Shown here: positions 16,095 to 24,567 of the stretch, one piece after another
Position numbering within the stretch: the first letter of the stretch is position 1
Layout: every line of letters begins with the position of its first letter
Assembly: GCA_900318015.1 (NCBI GenBank)
Contig: ONJB01000003.1
Span: forward strand, 1 to 64,000
Origin: an uncultured Bacteroidales bacterium
GTDB lineage: Bacteria; Bacteroidota; Bacteroidia; Bacteroidales; UBA932
Length of the DNA stretch: 64,000 nucleotides
Reading direction: 5' to 3'
Position numbers and translations under genes: made by a program
Notes under the pieces: generated by a model
Told to the model about the DNA's origin: nothing
Databases searched by the model: none
Seen by the model: the letters and a program-made list of their open reading frames with translations, nothing else

Positions 16095-17804
16095 ATGAAA
16101 AAGTATCTGTTCATTGCGGCCGTCGCCGCCCTCGCACTGGTTTCCTGCCAGCAGGAAAAAGACATCAACGTGAACAACGTCCCTGGTGGAAAGAACAATG
16201 TTTCCTTCGTCCTCCAGAGCGGTGCACCCACGCGATCCGGTGAAGTTGTGAGTCCCGTCAGAAAGGGTATCTCCGCCGAAGTCGGCCGGGTGGACGGTCA
16301 ATCGATCTACATCGAGGAGACCATCACCGACCTCGGATACTCTGAACCGGAGACCAAGGGCACGCCCCTGTATACCGAGAACCTCGGCTATCTCTATCGG
16401 TCCAAGCTGGGCGTTCACACGTCCACTTACACCGCCGGGGACGTCGTTTATGACCAAATCGGCGACGGCCAGGCCATGGAGGGTTTCTGGTGCTATGGCT
16501 ACGACTATCCGACCAATATCTGGGGCGACCAGAGCACCCCGGTTGATTTCGCCTTCTACATGCCGGCGAACATGACCAGCAACGGTGTCACTCCTACATT
16601 TAGTGGGAACAAGACAACCTTCACCTATGTTTCCCCCGAAACGGCGGTGGAGACGCAGGACATCGTTTTCGGTGGCGTCACCAAGACTTTCAAGGAATAT
16701 CACAGCGATTACGCGAAGTACGGCGGAACGAAGGTGAAGCTCTATCACGCCCTCACCGGCGTGAAGTTCGCGATTGCGAATCCCAAGAAGGACGGGAAAC
16801 TGGAGTATGACATCCAGATCAAGGAAATCACCTTCACCGGTCTCGCCAACGGCGGTACCTGCACCTTCACCCCCGGCAGCACCGGTCTCGACGGTGGCAA
16901 CATCGAATGGACTTCCAAGACCACCGCAGAAGGCAACGTGATTTCCCAGACCTTCGGCCCCAACGACCTTGTCGACTATGCCAAGCCGACGACGGGCGAA
17001 GATCCGAACCATTTCGCGGATTCCTATTATGCTGCCGGCACGAGCCAGAACATCAACGATGCCAAGGCCTCCAAGACCTTCTGGCTGGTTCCCCAGGCCA
17101 TTACCGGTTCCGATGCGACCGTCACGATCAAATACGACATGAACGGCAAGACGGACCAGTACCTGGAAATCCGCCTCGGCGACCTCAAGGCCTCGAACTG
17201 GGAGCCCGCCCAGATCCGTACCTACACCTTCAAGCTGGACGAGGTCAACTTGAAGATCGAAGACACCATCACGATGGCTGAGGCATCCCAGCAGGAAATC
17301 GATACTCCTTGGGGCACGAAGAAAATTACATCCTATGCCGGCAGTACCAAGCAGGATGTCGTCATCACCAACACGGGCAATTGCGATGCCTTTATCCGCG
17401 CAGCCATCATCGGGCAGTGGCGCGATGAGGACGGCAACCCTGTCTTCGGTTTTACCGATTACACCCATGGCGTCCAGCTCGTCGACAGCTGGTATGAGGA
17501 TGTCATCGTGAAGAAGACCAACATCCAGGGTGAGTTCACCGGCCTTCCGGGAACCAACTGGGTGTTAGGTAGCGATGGCTACTACTATTATACGGAAGCC
17601 GTTCCCGCCGGCCAGGCCGTCCCGAACAATCTCTTTACGAAATATGAGGTAAAACGGGCGCCGGGTGCGGCCATTGCGGGCGCAGTCCAGGAAATCTATT
17701 TCACCCTGGAAATCGCCACCCAGGCCATTTCCGCCAAGAAACTGGACGGGACCAACTATACTTATACCGCAGCGTGGGCTCATGCCAATTCGTTCGAACA
17801 GTAA
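16095..17804 (+). CDS. Fimbrillin-like lipoprotein with TasA/camelysin-like C-terminus (right cassette)
   Basis: The 569-residue paralogue of the left fimbrillin shares the lipobox (VSCQQEKD, Cys18), the conserved Arg in GAPTRSGE and a near-identical N-terminal two-thirds. The C-terminal part beginning near 420 (ITNTGNCDAFIRA, SDGYYYYTEAVPAG, FTLEIATQAI) keeps the TasA/camelysin-like pattern but differs in loops, which suggests antigenic divergence of the exposed part. A canonical AGGAGG lies before its ATG. It is probably silent in the drawn orientation because no promoter faces it. Confidence 0.7.
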   Translation: MKKYLFIAAVAALALVSCQQEKDINVNNVPGGKNNVSFVLQSGAPTRSGEVVSPVRKGISAEVGRVDGQSIYIEETITDLGYSEPETKGTPLYTENLGYLYRSKLGVHTSTYTAGDVVYDQIGDGQAMEGFWCYGYDYPTNIWGDQSTPVDFAFYMPANMTSNGVTPTFSGNKTTFTYVSPETAVETQDIVFGGVTKTFKEYHSDYAKYGGTKVKLYHALTGVKFAIANPKKDGKLEYDIQIKEITFTGLANGGTCTFTPGSTGLDGGNIEWTSKTTAEGNVISQTFGPNDLVDYAKPTTGEDPNHFADSYYAAGTSQNINDAKASKTFWLVPQAITGSDATVTIKYDMNGKTDQYLEIRLGDLKASNWEPAQIRTYTFKLDEVNLKIEDTITMAEASQQEIDTPWGTKKITSYAGSTKQDVVITNTGNCDAFIRAAIIGQWRDEDGNPVFGFTDYTHGVQLVDSWYEDVIVKKTNIQGEFTGLPGTNWVLGSDGYYYYTEAVPAGQAVPNNLFTKYEVKRAPGAAIAGAVQEIYFTLEIATQAISAKKLDGTNYTYTAAWAHANSFEQ

Positions 17805-17828
17805 TAATATAAAAAAAGGAATATCGAT

Positions 17829-19937
17829 ATGAAAAAGATATACAGCATCCTTTCACTTGCGGCGGCGTTCTGTGCCTTCACTCCCTTTGCCAATGCGCAG
17901 GGTATCGTTGCCAGCGGCGAAGAGTGGACTGAAAGGAACGGCCTTGGCTACAGGAAATACATTTCCGAACCTAATACCGAAGGCGTCTACTACATTACCC
18001 TGGAGTCCTTCACGACGGGTAAGGTCGAAATAACCCAGCAAAGCATTCCCTGCGACATCACGCTGGTCCTGGACTATTCAGGTTCAATGAAGTACAAAAT
18101 GGGATCCGACTCCAATGGCGACGACTCCAGTTCGAATTCTGCCAATTGGAGCCGAATGAAGCACCTCAGAAACGCAGTACTCGCTTTCATCGACGCGATT
18201 GATGACAACGACTTGTACTATCCGGATGACGACGATCCGAGTACGCCCCGGGAACCCAGACCCACCCGGCTCGGCAACAGGATCGGTATCATCACTTTCG
18301 CTGCAAAGAACAATTGTAAAGAGCAATCACCCTTGAGAGCTTTGGGTGGTAACGGCTTATCGACCTTGAAGAGTGTCGTCAATGGTTTGACCAGTCCGAC
18401 TGGGGAAACTTGGGCCGATAACGGCATGCAGAAGGCCCTAGGCCAAATGAATTTCCAGGACGACAGCCGTAAGCGAAGGACTACCATCCTGTTTACTGAT
18501 GGCATCCCGGGCGGCGGTACTGCCTGGGGTAAAAGTGAGACTCATAGCGGAGTAAAGTGTCTGACTTCCGGCAGTTATAATACTTGGTATTGCGGAAACA
18601 GAGTCATCAGTTTTGCTAACGATATCAAGAATATTTCCGATGAAGCGAAGGATATCGTCACGAGTGTCTACACGGTCAGCGTCATCAACAATCCCGATGA
18701 CTACACTAAAGTCTATCTGGGAAAAACTTCCTCCGAGTGGCTAGGTGCTACGAAGATGGCGGATATTGAGGCCTATGGCAGTTATTACAGGTTCCCCACT
18801 TGGGAAACGAACATCTGGGATAATGGTGACGGAACCCGGAACGATGATGGTAAAACTTATGCTTACGCAACGACAAACGCCACGGAATTGAAGAATATCT
18901 TTTCGACAATCGCGTCTTCCTCCGGTGGCGCTGAGGGCGAATTGAGCTCAGCAACTGTTGCAAATGTGGACGTGGTCTCGGCCAGTTTCGCATTGCCTGC
19001 CGGCGCCAGTGACAGTTCCATCGAGGTTTATACGGTCCGCTACACGGGCGACAATGCAGACGGTACCCACAACTTCAAGACAAAGACTGTTGGCGGCAAG
19101 GTCGTTGATGATGCCATCAAGGCTCCAGAAAGGGCAGAAAGGTATTTGAGGAAGTGGAAGGACTCCGATAATGTCGAACATGAAAAAATGACAGACGTCG
19201 ACAGTGCCATCACCTGGCACCTCACCGCTTCGACCACTGGTGGAAAGAAAGATAAGATTACCGTGGACGGTTTTGACTACGCGAATCTTTGGTGCGGTCC
19301 GGATCCGACCGTTACGGAGGGTGATTATGTCGGCTGGCACCAGGGTTATAAGCTGATCATCAAGATTCCCGTCAAGATGGACGATGAGGCCGTCGGCGGA
19401 CCGAGCCTGAATACGAACGGCCCGGGCTCCGGTATCTATGTGAACGGCGTGAACCAATTCCCCTTCGTGAGCCCGCAGGTCAGTCTCCCGGTGAACATTC
19501 ACATCCGGAAAGAAGGTCTTGAAGTTGGCGAGAGCGCAAAATTCCGGATTGACAGGTCTTCTGACGGCGGTAACACTTGGACGCCTGTGACCAGCGTGTT
19601 CGTCACCCGTACGGCAAATGACGATAAAACTGGCGAGAACGCTCCTATTACGAAGATCATCGGTATGCCGGCCACGGACAATAGTACGCCTGCCAAGGAG
19701 TACATCTACAAGATCGTGGAAGAACCTTGGACCTGGAGCTATAATTCCGGCCATACCACGACTGACCGCACGGACCTGCTCGAAGTGAACCCGTTCATCT
19801 TCACCAATTCGAAGAAGGCGAACATAGACAACAAGGTCAAGAATGGTGAGAGCAAGACGTTCAACACGTTCCTCCCTGGCAACACCGAGGGCTCTTATGT
19901 GGATTCCAAACCGAGAACTACCACGACTACTCCGTAA
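17829..19937 (+). CDS. von Willebrand factor A-domain surface protein (right cassette)
   Basis: This 702-residue protein has a signal peptide (1-24) and a vWA domain with MIDAS residues D82-Y-S84-G-S86, a Thr in PTGETWADNG and Asp in ILFTDGIPGG. It lacks the ~110-residue tyrosine-rich insertion of the left copy. A Cna-B/SpaA-like domain follows at about 550-680 (YKIVEEPWTWSYN), then a polar, Thr-rich C-terminus. It is likely a metal-dependent tip adhesin working with the fimbrillin 24 bases upstream. Ligand is unknown. Confidence 0.8.
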   Translation: MKKIYSILSLAAAFCAFTPFANAQGIVASGEEWTERNGLGYRKYISEPNTEGVYYITLESFTTGKVEITQQSIPCDITLVLDYSGSMKYKMGSDSNGDDSSSNSANWSRMKHLRNAVLAFIDAIDDNDLYYPDDDDPSTPREPRPTRLGNRIGIITFAAKNNCKEQSPLRALGGNGLSTLKSVVNGLTSPTGETWADNGMQKALGQMNFQDDSRKRRTTILFTDGIPGGGTAWGKSETHSGVKCLTSGSYNTWYCGNRVISFANDIKNISDEAKDIVTSVYTVSVINNPDDYTKVYLGKTSSEWLGATKMADIEAYGSYYRFPTWETNIWDNGDGTRNDDGKTYAYATTNATELKNIFSTIASSSGGAEGELSSATVANVDVVSASFALPAGASDSSIEVYTVRYTGDNADGTHNFKTKTVGGKVVDDAIKAPERAERYLRKWKDSDNVEHEKMTDVDSAITWHLTASTTGGKKDKITVDGFDYANLWCGPDPTVTEGDYVGWHQGYKLIIKIPVKMDDEAVGGPSLNTNGPGSGIYVNGVNQFPFVSPQVSLPVNIHIRKEGLEVGESAKFRIDRSSDGGNTWTPVTSVFVTRTANDDKTGENAPITKIIGMPATDNSTPAKEYIYKIVEEPWTWSYNSGHTTTDRTDLLEVNPFIFTNSKKANIDNKVKNGESKTFNTFLPGNTEGSYVDSKPRTTTTTP

Positions 19938-19956
19938 GCGAGATCGCTTTATTTAG

Positions 19957-19996
19957 GAAGCGCGCGGCAACCTGATGGCTGCCGCGCTTCTTTTTA
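19957..19996 (+). terminator. Terminator of the right adhesin cassette
   Basis: GCGCGGCA (19962-19969) pairs with TGCCGCGC (19980-19987), followed by TTCTTTTT. Confidence 0.8.
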
Positions 19997-20037
19997 AATT
20001 GATTTGGCCAGGAAAAGCCAGGTTTTTTTCAGAAAAA

Positions 20038-20069
20038 TTTGCGTAAAATAAAGAAGTGTTGTAAATTTG
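20038..20069 (+). promoter_or_regulatory. Promoter of the OmpA-domain gene
   Basis: TTTG at 20038-20041, 20 bases, then TAAATTTG at 20062-20069. This places transcription start just upstream of the ATG at 20104. Confidence 0.85.
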
Positions 20070-20103
20070 CCTTCTGATAGTGCAAATTATACGTTTTTTA
20101 GAT

Positions 20104-21417
20104 ATGAAAAAATTATTTGTCCTGATTGCTGCGGCCGCTTTCATCGCGCCGGCAAGTGTCTTTGCTCAGGATGTCAAAGTGACCCGGAGCGAGGATGAGA
20201 ACACCATCACCGTCGTGGAAGAGACCCCCACCGCCAACGGTAAGGTCGTCACCACCACGGTCATGGAGAAGAACTCCGTGTTCACCAACGGTTTCTGGCA
20301 CAACTGGCAGCTCAGCGCCGGTATCGGTACCCAGATGTACTACGGCGACAACGACTGGAAGGTTGCGAAGAAGGTCCCCGAGATGTGGGTTCTCCCGACG
20401 GTCGACCTCTACCTGACCAAGTGGATCTCTCCGAGCTTCGGTGTCGGCCTCGGCGCCAACTGGGCTCCGTTCAAGGGCCTGTATCAGTCCAAGCCGGGCC
20501 ACTCCAACGCCCCCCGCGAGATCAACGCCAACTTCCGTGATCCCAGCAAGGTGACCCTCTATGGCAAGGCTGACCACATTTACGATTCCGAGGGCCTCGC
20601 GATCCAGAACGCCGGCAGCTACCTCGATGTCTTCGCCCTGGCGCACGCCAATCTCATGAACCTGTTCGGCGGTTACAAGCCGGATCGCTTCTTCGAGATC
20701 GACTACTATGCCGGTGGTGGTGTCATCTTCGGCTTCAGCAAGTCCGGCAACGCCCCCAGCGCCTCCTTCAACACCGGTTTCATCAACACCTTCCGTCTGA
20801 CCGAGCAGCTCCGCCTCATGCTCAACATCCGCGGCGCCCTCGTCGGTGACGACTTCGACGGTGAAGCCTATGTGGACGAGCCCAGCAGAAAGCACTGGCT
20901 GGCCAACCACAAGATGGACGGTATCTTCGGTGCCACCCTGGGCCTGACCTACAACATCGGTAAGGAGTACAGCAAGTGGCGTCTGGCCGAGCGTACCTCC
21001 GTGTATCAGTACGACAAGGAGACCATCGAGAAGATCGTCAAGGAGACTGAGTACATCGAGAAGCCCATGCCGGTTGCCGAGGTTCCCGAGGTGTGGTTCC
21101 ACATCAACTTCATCGTGGACCGTTGGGATATCTCCAAGAAGGAGCTCATCAACATCAACGCGGTTGCTGACCTGATCAAGAGCACCCCGAAAACCAAGTA
21201 CCTTGTTTGCGGTTACGCCGATAAGCAGACTGCTACCCCGGCGCACAACCTCATGCTCTCCGAGAACCGTGCGAAGGCCGTGTACAACACCCTCGTCAAC
21301 GAGTTTGGTGTGAACCCGGACCAGCTGGTCATGGACTACAAGGGCGGTGTCGACTACATGTTCTACAACATGAAGGAACTCAGCCGCTGCACCATGATTA
21401 CCTCCATCAAGGAGTAA
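20104..21417 (+). CDS. OmpA-domain outer-membrane protein
   Basis: The 437-residue protein has a signal peptide (MKKLFVLIAAAAFIAPASVFAQ), a beta-barrel-like N-terminal two-thirds with many aromatic strands, and a C-terminal OmpA/MotB-like peptidoglycan-binding domain. The latter spans about 330-437, with NAVADLIKSTPKTKYLVCGYAD and LSENRAKAVYNTLV. Such proteins anchor the outer membrane to the cell wall and often accompany Bacteroidetes fimbrial genes. The start at 20104 was chosen for its signal peptide; an in-frame start 24 bases earlier would add non-signal residues. Very regular codon use suggests high expression. Confidence 0.85.
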   Translation: MKKLFVLIAAAAFIAPASVFAQDVKVTRSEDENTITVVEETPTANGKVVTTTVMEKNSVFTNGFWHNWQLSAGIGTQMYYGDNDWKVAKKVPEMWVLPTVDLYLTKWISPSFGVGLGANWAPFKGLYQSKPGHSNAPREINANFRDPSKVTLYGKADHIYDSEGLAIQNAGSYLDVFALAHANLMNLFGGYKPDRFFEIDYYAGGGVIFGFSKSGNAPSASFNTGFINTFRLTEQLRLMLNIRGALVGDDFDGEAYVDEPSRKHWLANHKMDGIFGATLGLTYNIGKEYSKWRLAERTSVYQYDKETIEKIVKETEYIEKPMPVAEVPEVWFHINFIVDRWDISKKELININAVADLIKSTPKTKYLVCGYADKQTATPAHNLMLSENRAKAVYNTLVNEFGVNPDQLVMDYKGGVDYMFYNMKELSRCTMITSIKE

Positions 21418-21450
21418 TCACCTGGCCGACTGAAATCACTTTTACAGCGT

Positions 21451-21475
21451 AGCCGGGGCCTATTGTGCCCCGGCT
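21451..21475 (+). terminator. Hairpin after the OmpA-domain gene
   Basis: AGCCGGGGC (21451-21459) pairs perfectly with GCCCCGGCT (21467-21475) around a 7-base loop. No T-run follows, so termination may be partial and allow read-through into the polysaccharide genes, which have no promoter I can see. Confidence 0.6.
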
Positions 21476-21498
21476 ATGTTGGAAAAAAGAGCCTGGCA

Positions 21499-22059
21499 AT
21501 GCAGGACTACTTCGTTCACGAAAGCAGTTATGTCGACGATGGCGTGACCATCGGCGCGGGAACGAAGATTTGGCATTTCTGCCATATTCAACAAGGAGCC
21601 GTCATCGGGCGCAACTGTTCGTTGGGACAGAATGTCAATGTCGCGAACAACGTCCGGATCGGAGACGGCGTCCGTATCCAGAACAACGTATCCATCTACG
21701 AAGGCGTAGAGCTGGAGGATCACGTATTCTGCGGCCCGTCGTGCGTATTCACGAATGTGAGTACCCCGAGGGCGCATTTTCCGGTGCATGGCGCGTACGT
21801 GCGTACGCGCGTACGCGAGGGAGCTTCCCTGGGCGCCAATTGCACTATCGTTTGCGGCCATACTGTAGGCCGCGCGGCGATGATCGCCGCCGGTGCCGTG
21901 GTGACACGGGATGTGAAAGATTATGCTTTGATGGCCGGGGTACCGGCCAGGCAGATAGGGTGGGTGTGCGAATGCGGCCGTCGTCTGGACGGATCTTACG
22001 CGTGCGCGTGCGGGAGAAAGTACCGGCTGGTCGGGGAAAACCTCGAGAAAGCCGAGTGA
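21499..22059 (+). CDS. WlbB/WbpD-like sugar N-acetyltransferase (left-handed beta helix)
   Basis: The 186-residue protein is built of hexapeptide repeats ([20 protein letters not shown] and following) and ends [14 protein letters not shown], the pattern of UDP-3-amino-glucuronate N-acetyltransferases. A small C-terminal extension with CECG and CACG may bind zinc. The ATG at 21499 is preferred over a TTG 36 bases upstream that falls inside the terminator hairpin. It is followed by a DegT aminotransferase, the usual partner that makes its 3-amino-sugar substrate. Oxidase and dehydrogenase partners are not in the window. Confidence 0.8.
   Translation: MQDYFVHESSYVDDGVTIGAGTKIWHFCHIQQGAVIGRNCSLGQNVNVANNVRIGDGVRIQNNVSIYEGVELEDHVFCGPSCVFTNVSTPRAHFPVHGAYVRTRVREGASLGANCTIVCGHTVGRAAMIAAGAVVTRDVKDYALMAGVPARQIGWVCECGRRLDGSYACACGRKYRLVGENLEKAE
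21791..21817. other. 27-bp perfect alternating purine-pyrimidine tract
   Basis: Every base alternates purine and pyrimidine, built from GCGCGTAC/GTGCGTAC units, inside the acetyltransferase gene. A second alternating tract of 16 bases is at 21997-22012. Such tracts can adopt Z-DNA. Confidence 0.6.
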
Positions 22060-22110
22060 TGTCATTCTGAGGAGGCCGTGAGGCCGACGAAAGAATCTCA
22101 CAATCAACGA
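22057..22110. repeat. Possible dispersed repetitive element
   Basis: The stretch from GTCATTCTGAGG to GAAAGAATCTCAC contains a GGCC-GTGA-GGCC hairpin. It resembles the short dispersed repeats starting GTCATTCTGAG and ending GAATCT seen in many bacterial genomes. Only one copy is in this window. Confidence 0.4.
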
Positions 22111-22148
22111 GTTGCTTGCTTTTTAATAGGGCGAGCATTGGCGAAGCC

Positions 22149-23387
22149 ATGGAATTTAGAGATCTCAAGAAGCAGTATCAGGTCCTCCGCGAGGAAATGG
22201 ACCGGGCCGTCCTGGACGCGATGGCGTCCGGCGCCTATATCATGGGCCCGCAAGTTCGGGCGTTAGAACAGCAGTTGGCGGAATACGTCGGGGTCAAGCA
22301 TTGTCTGACCTGTGCGAACGGGACGGATGCCCTCACCCTGGCTCTCAAGGCTTGGGGCATCGGACCCGGTGATGCCGTGTTCGTCCCGGACTTCACATTC
22401 TTCTCTTCGGCCGAGGTCGTGCCGCTTGAAGGCGCTGAGCCGGTTTTCGTAGATGTTTGCGAGGAGACGTTCACCATCGATGCCGCTGATTTGGAGCGTG
22501 CGGTGGAGGATGTCCTTTCGGAAGGAAGGCTGCGTCCCCGTGTGGTCGTCGCCGTGGACCTGTTTGGCCTCCCGGCCGATTACCAGGCGATCCGGTCGGT
22601 GGCCGACCGTTATGGACTCCTGGTCCTGGAAGACGGGGCGCAGGGTTTCGGCGGAACTATTCAGATGGCCGATCAGGTCGGCCATGACGGGAACGTCATT
22701 CCCGGCTTGACCGGGAATCTCAGAGCCTGCAGTTTCGGCGATATCGCGACGACATCCTTCTTCCCTGCCAAGCCTTTGGGCTGCTACGGAGACGGTGGCG
22801 CCGTGTTCACGGACAATGACGAATGGGCGGCGCTGATCGCGTCGTACCGGGTGCACGGGAAAGGGACGTTCAAGTACGACAACGTCCGTATTGGCCTGAA
22901 CTCCCGGCTGGATACGGTCCAGGCGGCGGTCCTGCAGGTGAAGCTCAAAGCATTCGCAGAATACGAGCTGGACGCGGTGAACGAGGTTGCTGCCCGCTAC
23001 ACGGAACTCCTGCAAGGGCTGGCGACGCCGGTTATTCCGGCGGGTTACCGATCCAGTTGGGCGCAGTATACCGTCCGTTTCGCTTCTCGCGAGCAGCGCG
23101 ATGCCGTCCAGGCCGCCCTCAAGGCCGATGGTATCCCGGCGATGGTCTATTACCCGAAGCCGCTGCACCGGCAGGCGGCGTTTGACAAGACCCCCGATCA
23201 GGTCGGGGGTGACGGAAAGAACGTCATTCAGGGTAACGGGAAGAACGTCATTCCCGGCTTGACCGGGAATCTCTGCCCCGTGGCAACGTCGTTGTGCGAG
23301 CGTGTGCTGTCGTTGCCTTTGCATCCGTATATGGGTCTCGAAGAAATCGAGACGGTGTGTAACGCAATTCGAAAAGCCCTTCGATGA
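22149..23387 (+). CDS. DegT/DnrJ/EryC1 sugar aminotransferase with two in-frame repeat insertions
   Basis: The 412-residue PLP enzyme transfers an amino group to a keto-sugar nucleotide. It has the ANGTDAL and EDGAQGFGG motifs and cofactor Lys208 in FFPAKPLGCYGDGG. Two extra segments, residues about 173-191 and 348-375, share the peptide NVIPGLTGNL and are encoded by an identical 31-base palindromic repeat. They interrupt the normally continuous GGxI..RACSFGD and LHRQAAF..CPVA regions. Both insertions keep the frame and the catalytic residues remain, so the protein may still work. The upstream neighbour is a WlbB-like acetyltransferase, its likely partner. Confidence 0.85.
   Translation: MEFRDLKKQYQVLREEMDRAVLDAMASGAYIMGPQVRALEQQLAEYVGVKHCLTCANGTDALTLALKAWGIGPGDAVFVPDFTFFSSAEVVPLEGAEPVFVDVCEETFTIDAADLERAVEDVLSEGRLRPRVVVAVDLFGLPADYQAIRSVADRYGLLVLEDGAQGFGGTIQMADQVGHDGNVIPGLTGNLRACSFGDIATTSFFPAKPLGCYGDGGAVFTDNDEWAALIASYRVHGKGTFKYDNVRIGLNSRLDTVQAAVLQVKLKAFAEYELDAVNEVAARYTELLQGLATPVIPAGYRSSWAQYTVRFASREQRDAVQAALKADGIPAMVYYPKPLHRQAAFDKTPDQVGGDGKNVIQGNGKNVIPGLTGNLCPVATSLCERVLSLPLHPYMGLEEIETVCNAIRKALR
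22665..22721 (+). repeat. Palindromic repeat inserted in the aminotransferase gene, copy 1
   Basis: The 57-base insertion has two hairpins: GGCCGA/TCGGCC (22667-22683) and ATTCCCGG/CCGGGAAT (22698-22718). Its last 31 bases (22691-22721) are identical to 23243-23273. Confidence 0.75.
23190..23273 (+). repeat. Palindromic repeat inserted in the aminotransferase gene, copy 2
   Basis: The 84-base insertion has hairpin CCCCCGA/TCGGGGG (23191-23209), a partial second unit containing GAACGTCATTC, and the same terminal 31 bases as copy 1. Its length is a multiple of three. Confidence 0.75.
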
Positions 23388-24565
23388 TCCTTTTCTGGCG
23401 CAAGAAACCCTGGGTCGATCTCCAGCATGAGGAGGAGTTCATTCCGAAGAACTACTCCGAGCGCGGGGTTGATACCGGCGCCAAGCTGGAGGATCAGTTG
23501 GTCGGGAACGTCGACCTGGAAAGGATCTTCTATGCCACGGAGTCCATGGACCTGAGGGCCAGCATGGCGTGGCTGGAGAAGCATCAGGAGGAGTTTGACG
23601 AGACAACGTTCATCGTCAATACGGATGACGGAAATGCCCTGGATGCACTCAAGGGGCATCATCCTAGGCTGATTATCAACAAGATGGGCCTGACCCGCAT
23701 CCGGCACTTGAACACCTTCCTGAACAAGGCGAACGAGGCGTTGGTGGATGGTGGCTACCTGTTGTGCCACTCTCGGACTTCCAGCCTCAAGCGGGCGATT
23801 TTTATCAAGCGGCATCCTGGGCTTATCGGCAAGGTCCTCTATGCCTTCCATTACCTGTGGCACCGGATTATCGCCCGGCTGAAGTTGACCCGCTGGTTCT
23901 ATATGTGGGTGACCAAGGGCAAGAACCGCAGTTATCCGCGCGTGGAGCTCCTGGGGCGCATGTACCGGGCCGGATTCGAGGTCGTGGACGAGCGCTTCCA
24001 CCAGGGCGAGTTCTTCATCCTGGGCCAGAAGTTCCGCAAGCCCATCTGGGACGACGATCCTACCTTCGGCGCCCTCGTCAAACTGAACCGCGTGGGATAC
24101 AAGGGAAACATGATCGGCGTATACAAGTTCCGGACGATGTTTCCGTATTCCGAGTACCTGCAGCCGTATATCCTCGAGCACGAGGGCCTGCAGAAGGGCG
24201 GGAAGTTCGCGCATGATTATCGCGTGAATTTCTGGGGGCGGAAGCTCCGCTCCAGCTGGCTGGACGAACTGCCCATGTTCATCAACGTCCTGAAGGGGCA
24301 GATGAAACTCGTGGGCGTGCGGCCGCTCAGCCGGTCGTATTTCAAGCTCTATACGCCGGAGATGCAGGCGCTGCACATTAGCGTCAAGCCGGGACTCCTC
24401 CCGCCGTTCTATTACGACAAGAAGACCCCCGAGACCCTGGAGGAGATCCAGGAATCGGAAAAGAGATATATCGAAGCCTATCACCAGCACCCCTTCGCCA
24501 CCGACTGGCGGTATTTCTGGGGGACGATCGGCAACATTTTGTTCAAGCATAAAAGATCACATTAG
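23384..24565 (+). CDS. Sugar transferase (initiating phosphoglycosyl transferase) with atypical N-terminal domain
   Basis: The C-terminal half of this 393-residue protein carries the bacterial sugar transferase core: YKFRTM, the catalytic Asp-Glu in LRSSWLDELPM, then NVLKGQMKLVGVRPL. Such enzymes load the first sugar phosphate onto undecaprenyl phosphate. The usual N-terminal re-entrant helix (KRxxD...P) is not evident. In its place, residues 1-200 form a different domain with a methyltransferase-like flavour (ALVDGGYLLCHSRTSS, YRAGFEVVDERF) but no obvious SAM loop. It overlaps the preceding stop by 4 bases. It is probably the initiating enzyme of this locus. Confidence 0.8.
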   Translation: MILFWRKKPWVDLQHEEEFIPKNYSERGVDTGAKLEDQLVGNVDLERIFYATESMDLRASMAWLEKHQEEFDETTFIVNTDDGNALDALKGHHPRLIINKMGLTRIRHLNTFLNKANEALVDGGYLLCHSRTSSLKRAIFIKRHPGLIGKVLYAFHYLWHRIIARLKLTRWFYMWVTKGKNRSYPRVELLGRMYRAGFEVVDERFHQGEFFILGQKFRKPIWDDDPTFGALVKLNRVGYKGNMIGVYKFRTMFPYSEYLQPYILEHEGLQKGGKFAHDYRVNFWGRKLRSSWLDELPMFINVLKGQMKLVGVRPLSRSYFKLYTPEMQALHISVKPGLLPPFYYDKKTPETLEEIQESEKRYIEAYHQHPFATDWRYFWGTIGNILFKHKRSH

Positions 24566-24567
24566 AT

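Noticed and set aside
20113-21246. A 377-codon open frame antisense to the OmpA-domain gene
   Set aside because: Low-complexity translation without domains; it overlaps a convincing gene that has its own promoter.
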